Assembly (NCBI GenBank): GCA_021802685.1
Contig: JAJZRM010000064.1
Coordinates: 1-10,710, forward strand
DNA: 10,710 nt
Origin: Deltaproteobacteria bacterium
Lineage (GTDB): Bacteria; Desulfobacterota; Deferrimicrobia; Deferrimicrobiales; Deferrimicrobiaceae
Direction: 5' to 3'
Shown here: piece by piece, positions 1-8,128 of the stretch
How the letters are laid out: every line of letters begins with the position of its first letter
Numbering within the stretch: position 1 is the first letter of the stretch
The notes under the pieces: generated by a model
Database searches by the model: none
What the model was told of the DNA's origin: nothing
The model's input: the letters and a program-made list of their open reading frames with translations, nothing else
Made by a program: the position numbers and the translations under genes

Positions 1-3000
1 ACGGGGTCCTGCGTGGCGACGCCGACGGGGCAGGTGTTGAGGTGGCATTTGCGCATCATGACGCAGCCCAGGGTCACGAGGACCGTCGTCCCGAATCCGA
101 ACTCTTCGGCTCCCATCAGGGCGGCGATGGCCAGGTCGCGGCCGGTCTTGAGCTGCCCGTCCACCTGCACCCGGATGCGGTCCCGCAGGCGGTTGAAGAT
201 GAGCGCCTGCTGGGTCTCCGCCAGTCCCAGTTCCCACGGGAGGCCGGTGTGCTTGATCGAGGTGAGCGGCGAGGCGCCCGTGCCGCCGTCGTGCCCCGAG
301 ATCAGCACCAGGTCGGCCTTCGCCTTGGCCACGCCCGCGGCGATGGTGCCCACGCCGACCTCGGAGACGAGCTTGACCGAAACGTCGGCGCGCGGGTTGA
401 CCGACTTCAGGTCGTAGATCAGCTGCGCCAGGTCCTCAATCTAATAGATGTCGTGGTGCGGCGGCGGGGAGATCAAGGTCACGTACGGCATGGTGTGCCG
501 GATCCTCGCGATGTCCGGGCTCACCTTGTGGCCGGGGAGCTGGCCTCCTTCGCCGGGCTTGGCCCCCTGGGCCATCTTGATCTGCAGCTCGTCCGCGTTC
601 ATCAGGTATTCGGTGGTGACTCCGAAACGTCCGGAAGCGACCTGCTTGATCCGGGACCGGAGGCTGTCCCCGTTGGGGAGCGGGACGTACCGCGCGGGGT
701 CTTCCCCCCCTTCGCCGGAGTTGCTCCGGCCGCCGATCCGGTTCATCGCGACGGCGATCGTCTCGTGAGTCTCCTTGCTGATCGACCCGAAGGACATCGC
801 GGCGGTGAGGAAGCGCGGAAGGATCTTCTCCACCGGCTCCACCTCGTCGATGGGAACCGGCGTACCCTTCCGGAAGCGGAAGAGGGAGCGCAGCGTGGCG
901 TGCTCCTGCGCCTGGTCGTTGATGAGGGTTTCGTACCGCTTGAACATCGCGTAGTCGTCGAGCCGCGTGGCGGACTGCAGCGTGTAGATCGATTCGGGAG
1001 TCCACAGGTGCCGTTCGCCGTCGACGCGGACCTGGTAGACGCCGCCCACGTCGAGCATGCGGTCGCGCGAGTCCCACCGTCCGTCGATCGGGTAACCCCG
1101 CCGGTGGCGCGCGACGGCCTCGGCCGCGATCTCGGACAACCCGATCCCGCCGATGCGGGAAGCGGTGTGGGTGAAATATTTATCGACCAGGGGTTTCCCC
1201 AGCCCCACGGCCTCGAAGATCTGGGAACCCAGGAAACTGCGCAGCGTCGAGATCCCCATCCGGCTGAACGTTTTCAGGAGCCCCTTCTTGACCGCCGTGA
1301 TGTACCGGTCCACCGCCACGCCCGGCGACACCGGATTCTCCAGCATGTCGGACTCGGCCAGGTCGCGGATCGTCGAGAGGACGGTGTGCGGGCAGATCGC
1401 GTTGGCGCCGTACCCGAGGAGCAGGGCGAAATTCATGACCTCGCGGGGCTCCCCGCTCTCGACGAGGATCGCCGCTTTCGTCCGCAGCCCCCTGCGGATC
1501 AGGTGATGGTGCAACCCGGCGGTGGCCAGCAGCGAGGGGATCGGCGCCCGCGCGGCGTTCATGTTCCGGTCGGTGAGGATGAGAAGCGTGGCCCCCCCCT
1601 GGATCGCCTTGTCCGCCCGGACGAACAGCCTCGCGAGCGCCGTCTCCAGGGCCTTCCCGTCGCCGTCCGCCGGGAAGAGCGTGTCGAGCTCCGCGTGCAG
1701 GAGGTCGGGATGGTTCGAGTTCCGCAGGCGGAGCATGTCCTCCGGAGTGAGGATCGGCTGGATGAGCCGCAGCATCCGGCAATGCATGGGCGTTTCGTCG
1801 AGGAGGTTCTGCTCCCGGCCGATGTAGCTGTTCAGCGACATCACCAGCTCCTCGCGCAACGGGTCGATGGGCGGGTTCGTCACCTGTGCGAACAGCTGCT
1901 TGAAGTAGGAGAAGAGCACCACCGGCCGGTTGGAGAGCACCGCCAGCGCCGCGTCGTCTCCCATGGATCCGACCGGCTCCTGCCCCTGGGACGCCATGGG
2001 GGTCACGATGAGCTTGATCTCCTCGTTGGTGTAACCGAAGGCGTGCTGCTTGCGGAGGAGCTCCTCGGGATCCTCGTGGGGGATCTCGGAAGGGACGAAC
2101 AGCCCGCGCAGCTCGATCCGGTTGTCCTTGACCCAGTTCCGGTACGGCTTCCGGCGGGAGATGTTCGCCTTGATCTCCTGGTCGGGGACGATCCGCTTCT
2201 GCTTCATGTCCAGAAGCAGCATCCTCCCCGGCTGCAGGCGTCCGCGGCGGATGATCCGCTCCGGCGGGAAGTCGATCACGCCGGTTTCGGACGCCAGGAC
2301 GATCATTCCGTCCTGGGAGATCGTGTACCGGGCGGGGCGGAGGCCGTTGCGGTCGAGCGTCGCCCCGAGGTACCGGCCGTCGCAGAACACCATCGCCGCC
2401 GGGCCGTCCCACGGCTCCATCAACGTGGAATGGTACTCGTAGAACGCCCGCTTGTCCTCGCTCATCCGGTACTTGGGGCCCCACGCTTCGGGGATCATCA
2501 TCATCATGGCGTGCGGCAGCGAACGCCCCGCCATGACGAGCAGCTCGAGGGCGTTGTCGAAGATGGCGGAATCGCTCCCCGTCTCGATAAGCACCGGCTT
2601 GATCTTCTCGATGTCGTCTCCGAACAGGGGGGAGGACAAGGTCGCCTCCCGCGCCCGCATCCGGTTGATGTTTCCGCGCAGCGTGTTGATCTCCCCGTTG
2701 TGGGCGCAGATGCGGAACGGGTGCGCCAGGTGCCACGTGGGGAGGGTGTTCGTGCTGTACCGCTGGTGCACCACGGCGAACGGGCTCATGAAAAGTTCGT
2801 TCTTCAGGTCCGGGTAGAACCTGGGAAGCTGCGTTCCGGTGAACAGGCCCTTGTACACGATCGTCCGGCCGGAGAGGCTCGTGACGTAGAACTGGCTGGC
2901 GTCCACCTCGTTCCAGGCGGCGATCTCCTTTTCGGCGAGGCGCCGCACGACGTATAGCTTCCGCTCGAAGGCGTCCCCCTCGTGCTTCCCCCGGGACAGG

Positions 3001-3485
3001 AAGATCTGGCGGATGCGGGGACGGGTGGAACGGGACAGGTCGCCAAGGACGGACGGATCGACGGGTACCTCGCGCCATCCGAGGACCGGGCATCCTTCCG
3101 CTTCCGCGATCCGTTCCAGGGTCCCGGAGCACCTGGCGGCAAGCCCCTCGTCCATCGGAAGGAAGACCATCCCGGCGGCGTACTCCCCGCGCGGGGGGAG
3201 GTAAAGGCCGTCCCCGGGGCAGACCTGCCGGAAGAAGGTGTCGGGGATCTCGACCATGATGCCGGAGCCGTCGCCGGTGGATTTGTCGCCCCCCAGGGCC
3301 CCCCGGTGCTCGAGGTTGACGAGGATCCGGATGCCCTGTTCCACAACGATGTGCAGGGAGGCCCCATCGATCCTTGCCACGAACCCCACGCCGCAGCTGT
3401 CGTGGTCGTTCTTGGGGTCGTACAGGCCGGTCGGCCCGGGGACACCGGCGGCGTTCATGCGAAACGATTTTTCGTGATGCTGCAT
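1..3485 (-). CDS. gltB: Glutamate synthase large subunit (GltB), C-terminus beyond the window, interrupted by an in-frame TAG
   Basis: This is the large subunit of glutamate synthase, which makes two glutamates from glutamine and 2-oxoglutarate in the cytoplasm. Residues 1-30 are a propeptide ending before the presumed nucleophile Cys31 (CGVGFVARI). The class II amidotransferase domain follows, with HQRYSTNT (240-247) and AHNGEINT (261-268). Then come the central domain and the FMN-barrel motifs MSFGSIS (from 897), SNSGEGGED (921-929) and KPGEGGQLPG (from 976). Codon 1015 (441-443) is TAG where relatives have Ser in HHDIYSIEDL. The same frame then stays open for 146 codons, including IEDLAQLIYDLK and the C-x5-C-x4-C 3Fe-4S ligands (codons 1141, 1147, 1152). 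The ATG at 3485 has GAGAGG nine bases upstream; an ATG nine codons later lacks a good ribosome site. The family is about 1500 residues, so the C-terminal beta-helix domain lies outside. If the TAG is real, the product is truncated inside the FMN barrel and should be inactive. Identity is certain; integrity is not. Confidence 0.95.
441..443 (-). other. In-frame amber stop inside gltB, at a usually serine position
   Basis: The minus strand reads CAC GAC ATC TAT TAG ATT GAG GAC CTG, which gives HHDIY-stop-IEDL. GltB proteins such as the E. coli one have HHDIYSIEDL here. TCG to TAG is one C-to-A change (G to T at plus-strand base 442). There is no frameshift, the downstream frame is intact to the window edge, and I see no ribosome site for reinitiation just after it. 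Candidate causes are a recent nonsense mutation, a sequencing or assembly error, or suppression; the first two are far more likely. Confidence 0.9.
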
Positions 3486-3570
3486 TCCGTTGAACCTCTC
3501 GAACAGGGATATCCGGTCGAATTATTGATTATGGCATGGGAAGGCGGGTCATGGGCGTGACGGGCGCAAT

Positions 3571-3600
3571 TTGAAGTTTAGCGGCGTGGAACAGTATAGC
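3571..3600 (+). promoter_or_regulatory. Candidate sigma-70 promoter for the wrbA-pgm run
   Basis: TTGAAG (3571-3576) and TATAGC (3595-3600) are separated by 18 bases. Each matches the consensus hexamer at four of six positions, in a locally AT-richer patch of the 215-base divergent gltB/wrbA region. The predicted transcript would start near 3607 and leave a leader of about 94 bases before wrbA. The leftward gltB promoter should lie in the same region. An AT-rich stretch at about 3519-3534 could supply its -10, but I found no convincing -35. Support is sequence match and position only. Confidence 0.4.
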
Positions 3601-3700
3601 ATGGCGGGAGGACGGGCGCCCGGAATCTTTTCGGGGGCCCGGGCACTCAAAGGGATGCGGGAATCCCTGGGGCGGCACGGACCGGCGGGAGGGGGAGGCC

Positions 3701-4312
3701 ATGCATGCGCTGATCGTATACTATTCGATGTACGGGCATATCCATCGAATGGCGGAAGCGGTTGCGGAAGGGGTCAAGGCGGTGAAGGGAGCCGAGGCGA
3801 CGCTGCGGCGGGTGCCGGAGACGCTGCCGAAGGCGGTCCTTGAGAAGATGGAGGCCCTGGAAGCGCAGAAAGGGTTCGCCCACGTCCCGGTGTGTGCCGT
3901 GGACGAACTGCCCGCCTATGACGCGATATTCTTCGGCACCCCCACGCGGTTCGGGAACATGTGCGGGCAGCTGCGCCAGTTCCTCGACGCCACCGGGCGG
4001 CTCTGGTTCACGGGCGCCCTCGTCGGCAAGGTCGGGAGCGTCTTCACCTGCTCGGCCACGCAGCACGGGGGCCAGGAATCGACCATCCTCAGCACCCACA
4101 TCACGCTTCTGCACCACGGGATGGTCATCGCCGGCCTGCCGTACACCTTCCAGGGGCAGATGCGCATCGACGAGATCACCGGCGGCTCGCCGTACGGCGC
4201 CTCCACGATCGCGGGCACGGACGGGGAGCGGCCGCCCTCGGAAAACGAACTGGCCGCCGCCCGGTTCCAGGGGAAGCACGTGGCGGCCATCGCCGCGCGG
4301 CTGGCGAAGTAG
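3701..4312 (+). CDS. wrbA: WrbA-family NAD(P)H:quinone oxidoreductase
   Basis: This 203-residue flavodoxin-fold protein matches the WrbA family, whose usual length is about 200. The family binds FMN, forms tetramers, and reduces quinones by two electrons with NAD(P)H in the cytoplasm, avoiding semiquinone radicals. Visible motifs are the FMN phosphate loop SMYGH (residues 9-13), GTPTRFGNM (from 79), the flavin-ring loop SATQHGGQE (118-126) and HHGM (138-141). The ATG is preceded by GGGAGG at 3687-3692 with an eight-base spacer. It is the first gene of the rightward run, ending seven bases before pgm, and is divergent from gltB. The family assignment is secure. The physiological quinone and any stress regulation cannot be read from the sequence. 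Confidence 0.95.
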   Translation: MHALIVYYSMYGHIHRMAEAVAEGVKAVKGAEATLRRVPETLPKAVLEKMEALEAQKGFAHVPVCAVDELPAYDAIFFGTPTRFGNMCGQLRQFLDATGRLWFTGALVGKVGSVFTCSATQHGGQESTILSTHITLLHHGMVIAGLPYTFQGQMRIDEITGGSPYGASTIAGTDGERPPSENELAAARFQGKHVAAIAARLAK

Positions 4313-4319
4313 GCGCAGG

Positions 4320-5966
4320 GTGCCGGCGCATCCGGACGCGGGGAAGCCGGCCGATCCGAAACGGCTCGTCGAGCTTCCCCGGCTTGTCGCTTCGTACTAC
4401 ACCGGGAAGCCCGATCCGTCCGCCGCGGGGCAACGCGTGGCGTTCGGAACTTCGGGGCACCGCGGATCCTCGCTTTCCCTCTCGTTCAACGAGGACCACA
4501 TCCTCGCCGTCGCGCAGGCGATCTGCGAACACCGGGCGGCGGCGGGGATCACGGGTCCCCTCTACCTGGGAAAGGACACGCACGCCCTCTCGGAGCCCGC
4601 GTTCCGGACCACCCTCGAGGTCCTCGGGGGGAACGGCGTCGTCGCGATGATCGACCGGGACGGCGGAAGCACTCCCACGCCGGCCGTCTCTTTTGCGATC
4701 CTTGAGCACAATCGCGGGCGGAAGGAAGGATTCGCCGACGGGATCGTGATCACCCCGTCCCACAACCCCCCGGAGGACGGAGGATTCAAGTACAACCCGC
4801 CCCACGGCGGACCGGCGGACACCGGCGTCACGCGGGGGATCGAGGAGCGGGCGAACCGGATCCTGGCGGAAGGGCTGCGCGGGGTGAAGCGGGTTCCGTA
4901 CGAGCGGGCGCGCGGCGCATCGACCGCCCGCCGGCACGACTACATCGGCGCTTTCACCGAGGGACTGGGCGGGGTCCTCGACATGGAGGCCATCCGCGGG
5001 GCGGGGATCCGGATCGGCGTCGATCCGCTGGGAGGGTCCGCCGCGGCGTACTGGGAGCCGTTGGCGCGGCGATACGGGTTGAACATAACCGTGGTCAACG
5101 ACGCGGTGGATCCCGCGTTCCGCTTCATGACGCTGGACTGGGACGGCAGGATCCGGATGGACTGCTCGTCCCCCCATGCGATGGCGGGGCTGATCGGGAT
5201 GAAGGACCGCTTCGACGTAGCCTTCGGCAACGACACGGACGCCGACCGGCACGGAATCGTTACGCGGAGCGCCGGGCTTCTCAACCCCAACCATTACCTG
5301 TCCGCGGCGATCGACTACCTCTTCCGGCGGCGCGCGGGATGGCGGGCGGACGCGGGCGTCGGGAAGACGGTCGTGAGCAGCGGGATGATCGACCGGGTGG
5401 CGGCGCGCCTCGGGCGAACGCTGGTCGAGGTTCCCGTGGGGTTCAAATGGTTCGTCCCCGGGCTTCTGGAAGGTTCCCTGGGGTTCGGCGGGGAGGAGAG
5501 CGCCGGGGCGTCGTTCCTCCGGAAAGACGGGACCGCGTGGAGCACGGACAAGGACGGGCTGCTCCTCGGCCTGCTGGCGGCCGAGATGATGGCGGTGACC
5601 GGGCGCGATCCCGGCGAGCTGTACGAAGAACTCACGAGGGAGTTCGGCGCGCCCGCGTACGAGCGGATCGACGCCCCGGCGACCCGGGAACAGAAGGCGA
5701 TGTTGTCCCGCCTGTCCCCGGAACAGGTGGACGCTGTGACGCTCGCGGGGGAAAGGATCGAGACGATGCTCACCAAGGCGCCGGGGAACGGAGCGGACAT
5801 CGGTGGATTGAAGGTGGCCACCCGGAACGGGTGGTTCGCCGCGCGGCCGTCGGGTACGGAGGAGGTCTACAAGATATACGCCGAAAGTTTCCTGGGGACC
5901 GACCACCTGCGGAGGATCCAGGTGGAAGCCCGGGACCTGATCTCCCGGGTCATCGCTTCCTCGTAG
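4320..5966 (+). CDS. pgm: Phosphoglucomutase, alpha-D-glucose-phosphate specific
   Basis: Pgm interconverts glucose 1-phosphate and glucose 6-phosphate, linking glycogen, trehalose and polysaccharide synthesis to glycolysis. The 548-residue product aligns almost end to end with E. coli Pgm (546 residues). Visible elements are FGTSGHRGS near the N-terminus, the phosphoserine loop TPSHNPPEDGG (catalytic Ser147), the metal-binding loop NDTDADRHG (Asp305, Asp307, Asp309), PVGFKWF, the sugar loop GEESAG (392-394 for EES) and the phosphate-binding RPSGTEE (509-515). The start is inferred as GTG at 4320, because from there VPAHPDAGKPADPKRL lines up residue for residue with the E. coli N-terminus and no ATG is nearby. 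Its ribosome site is weak (AGGCGCAGG). With the wrbA stop only seven bases away, translational coupling is likely. Confidence 0.96.
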   Translation: MPAHPDAGKPADPKRLVELPRLVASYYTGKPDPSAAGQRVAFGTSGHRGSSLSLSFNEDHILAVAQAICEHRAAAGITGPLYLGKDTHALSEPAFRTTLEVLGGNGVVAMIDRDGGSTPTPAVSFAILEHNRGRKEGFADGIVITPSHNPPEDGGFKYNPPHGGPADTGVTRGIEERANRILAEGLRGVKRVPYERARGASTARRHDYIGAFTEGLGGVLDMEAIRGAGIRIGVDPLGGSAAAYWEPLARRYGLNITVVNDAVDPAFRFMTLDWDGRIRMDCSSPHAMAGLIGMKDRFDVAFGNDTDADRHGIVTRSAGLLNPNHYLSAAIDYLFRRRAGWRADAGVGKTVVSSGMIDRVAARLGRTLVEVPVGFKWFVPGLLEGSLGFGGEESAGASFLRKDGTAWSTDKDGLLLGLLAAEMMAVTGRDPGELYEELTREFGAPAYERIDAPATREQKAMLSRLSPEQVDAVTLAGERIETMLTKAPGNGADIGGLKVATRNGWFAARPSGTEEVYKIYAESFLGTDHLRRIQVEARDLISRVIASS

Positions 5967-5978
5967 GGGCGGAACCTA

Positions 5979-7187
5979 GTGCACCGTCTCGCAAATATCT
6001 TGGCATTCGAGCGCCGCCGCATCCGCGCCTGCTTCGTCGTGCTCGTTGCCGTTGCCGGATGCGGGGGAAGTTCCGCCGGCCCGCCGGAGCCGGTTCCCGT
6101 TCCCGGGGGCTGGCCTCCGATCGCCCTGTCCGCCGTGGCCGGGGGGTTCGCCCTGCCGGTCCACGTCGCCCATGCGGGAGACGGCACCGGCCGGATCTTC
6201 GTGGTGGAGCAAGGAGGGCGGATCCGGGTCCTCGACAACGGCGCGACGCTTCCCGACCCGTTCCTGGACATCTCCGGCAAGGTCGCCTGCTGCGGCGAAC
6301 AGGGTCTTCTGAGCGCGGCCTTTCCGCCCGGGTTCGCTTCGAAAGGGTATTTCTACGTGAACTACACCCGGAATCCGGACGGCGCCACGGTGGTCGCCCG
6401 CTACCGGGTCTCCCCCGGGAACGCGAACGCGGCCGATCCCGCCACGGAGGAAATCGTCCTGGCCGTTCCGCAACCGTTCGTGAACCACAACGGGGGACAG
6501 ATCGTTTTCGGTCCCGACGGCTATCTCTACATCGGCACGGGAGACGGCGGGGGAGCGGGCGATCCCTCGGGGAACGGGCAGAATCCGGGGACGCTCCTGG
6601 GGAAGCTGCTTCGCATGGACACGGAATCGGGGGCGGTTCCGTACGGCGTCCCCGCCGACAATCCCTTCGTCGGCGCCGCCGGGTTCCTGCCGGAGATCTG
6701 GGCGTGGGGACTCCGCAACCCATGGCGCTTCTCCTTCGACCGGCGGACGGGAGACCTCTATATCGGCGATGTGGGACAGAACGCCGTCGAAGAGGTCGAT
6801 TTCCAACCGGCGGGAAGCCGCGGAGGGGAGAATTACGGCTGGAACGTCATGGAAGGCGCGGACTGCTTCGCGGGCGCCGGGTGCGACACGACGGGATTGA
6901 CGCTCCCCGCGGCGCAGTACGGCCACACCCGGGGATGCTCCGTTACCGGCGGCGTGGTGTACCGCGGCGCGGACGATTCCGTCCTGCAGGGCATATACTT
7001 CTACGGGGATTACTGCAACGGCCGGATCTGGGGCCTGAGGAGGCGGGGCGCGGCATGGGAAAACGCGGTGTTGCTCGAACCGCCGGCCGCTCCCTTGAAC
7101 GTTTCCTCTTTCGGCGAGGACGAGGCGGGGAACGTATATGTGGCGAATTATGCAAACGGCGATCTCCTGCGGATCGTCGCCCGGTGA
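5979..7187 (+). CDS. Lipoprotein PQQ-type sugar (glucose/sorbosone) dehydrogenase family beta-propeller
   Basis: This is a 402-residue secreted lipoprotein of the soluble glucose/sorbosone dehydrogenase (GSDH, Hhip-like) family. The N-terminus has arginines (RRRIR), a hydrophobic stretch and a lipobox VAGC, with the lipidated cysteine at residue 28; Gly at +2 is compatible with outer-membrane sorting. Family hallmarks are CCGEQGLL (104-111), VNHNGGQIVFGPDG with the active-site-type His170, and GLRNPWRFSFD with Arg246-Asn247, equivalent to PQQ-contacting residues in soluble glucose dehydrogenase. Several further cysteines (GADCFAGAGC, RGCSVTGG, DYCNG) suggest periplasmic disulfides. The family oxidises aldoses using PQQ, but many members have no tested substrate and some bind no PQQ, so the activity is inferred. 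The GTG start has AGGGG (5965-5969) nine bases upstream. It follows pgm by 12 bases. Confidence 0.88.
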   Translation: MHRLANILAFERRRIRACFVVLVAVAGCGGSSAGPPEPVPVPGGWPPIALSAVAGGFALPVHVAHAGDGTGRIFVVEQGGRIRVLDNGATLPDPFLDISGKVACCGEQGLLSAAFPPGFASKGYFYVNYTRNPDGATVVARYRVSPGNANAADPATEEIVLAVPQPFVNHNGGQIVFGPDGYLYIGTGDGGGAGDPSGNGQNPGTLLGKLLRMDTESGAVPYGVPADNPFVGAAGFLPEIWAWGLRNPWRFSFDRRTGDLYIGDVGQNAVEEVDFQPAGSRGGENYGWNVMEGADCFAGAGCDTTGLTLPAAQYGHTRGCSVTGGVVYRGADDSVLQGIYFYGDYCNGRIWGLRRRGAAWENAVLLEPPAAPLNVSSFGEDEAGNVYVANYANGDLLRIVAR

Positions 7188-7214
7188 CCGTTCGGCCGGG
7201 GAAGGAGGCGGGAG

Positions 7215-8120
7215 ATGCGGGTCGCCGTTTCGGGGTCCGGGGGGCTGATAGGTTCCGCCGTCTCGCCGGCGCTCCTTAAGGCCGGGCACGAGGTCGTGCC
7301 GCTGGTCCGGCGCCTCCCGGCCGCCGGGGAAAAGGCGATCCGGTGGGATCCTTCCGGGGGGTCGATCGACGCCGCAGGGCTCGATGGAATCGACGCGGTG
7401 ATCCACCTGGCGGGGGAGAACATCGGCTCCGGGCGATGGACGGCCGCCCGGAAGGCGGCCATCCGCGACAGCCGCGTGAAGGGGACGAGCCTGCTCTGCG
7501 GCGCCCTCGCGGGGCTTTCGAACCCGCCGAAGACGCTGGTGTGCGCTTCCGCGATCGGGTATTACGGGGACCGGGGGGAGACCCCCTTGACGGAGGATAG
7601 CCCCGCGGGAACCGGATTCCTGGCGGATCTCTGCGGGGAGTGGGAGGCGGCGGCCGAGCCCGCCGCCCGGAAAGGGATCCGCGTCGTCACCCTGCGGATC
7701 GGCGTCGTGCTGACGCCGAAAGGCGGGGCGCTGCAAAGGATGCTCCCGGCGTTCCGGGCGGGGCTGGGAGGCGTGATGGGAAGCGGCAGGCAGTACGTCA
7801 GCTGGATCGCCCTCGACGACCTGGCCTGCGTCGTCCTGCATGCGCTGGTCCGGAAAGATCTGCGGGGGCCGGTGAACGCCGTGGCCCCGCGTCCGGTCAC
7901 CAACCGGGAGCTCGCGGAGGCGCTCGGCAAGGTGTTGTCGCGCCCGGCCCTGCTGCCCGTTCCCGCCTTCGCCCTGCGCCTTGCGCTGGGGGAGATGGCG
8001 GACCCTCTCCTCCTGTCCGGCTGCCGGGTGGATTGCCGGCGGTTGGATGAAACCGGGTACCGTTTCCGATTTCCCGAGATCCGGGAGGCGCTGCGGCACC
8101 TGCTCGGCCTCCCGGGTTGA
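7215..8120 (+). CDS. TIGR01777-family NAD(P)-dependent epimerase (SDR39U1/YfcH-like)
   Basis: This 301-residue extended short-chain dehydrogenase belongs to the TIGR01777 (YfcH, SDR39U1) family. The Rossmann nucleotide-binding motif GSGGLIG is at residues 7-13. AVIHLAGENI and the RWTAARKAAIRDSRVKG segment are typical of the family. The active-site strand CASAIGYYGDRGE carries the conserved YYG. The C-terminal part (PVPAFALRLALGEMAD, then RRLDETGYRFRFPEI) matches the DUF1731 tail of this family. The role is uncharacterised in bacteria beyond predicted NADPH binding; a sugar or cell-division role is sometimes guessed and is not shown here. The start is clear: AAGGAGG (7202-7208) lies six bases before ATG. 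It is the last gene of the rightward run and ends eight bases from the stop of the convergent selenoprotein gene. Confidence 0.92.
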   Translation: MRVAVSGSGGLIGSAVSPALLKAGHEVVPLVRRLPAAGEKAIRWDPSGGSIDAAGLDGIDAVIHLAGENIGSGRWTAARKAAIRDSRVKGTSLLCGALAGLSNPPKTLVCASAIGYYGDRGETPLTEDSPAGTGFLADLCGEWEAAAEPAARKGIRVVTLRIGVVLTPKGGALQRMLPAFRAGLGGVMGSGRQYVSWIALDDLACVVLHALVRKDLRGPVNAVAPRPVTNRELAEALGKVLSRPALLPVPAFALRLALGEMADPLLLSGCRVDCRRLDETGYRFRFPEIREALRHLLGLPG

Positions 8121-8128
8121 GAAGGCGT

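Noticed and set aside
441..443. Pyrrolysine or other programmed recoding at the gltB TAG
   Set aside because: The position is serine in known relatives, there is no catalytic reason for a special residue, and one base change from TCG explains it.
42..2957. A 971-codon open frame on the plus strand opposite gltB
   Set aside because: It lies wholly antisense to a clearly homologous gene, and its translation is Arg/Val/Gly/Asp-rich with no recognisable motif. Long antisense frames are expected in high-GC coding sequence.
3519..3534. AT-rich patch (ATTATTGATTAT region) as a definite gltB promoter
   Set aside because: A -10-like CATAAT or AATAAT can be read leftward, but no acceptable -35 or sigma-54 GG/GC pair is placed correctly. 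I leave it as possible only.
3618..3644. GCCCGG / CCGGGC inverted repeat in the wrbA leader as a terminator or riboswitch
   Set aside because: The arms are short and GC-rich, no T-run follows, and such pairs arise often by chance in this base composition.
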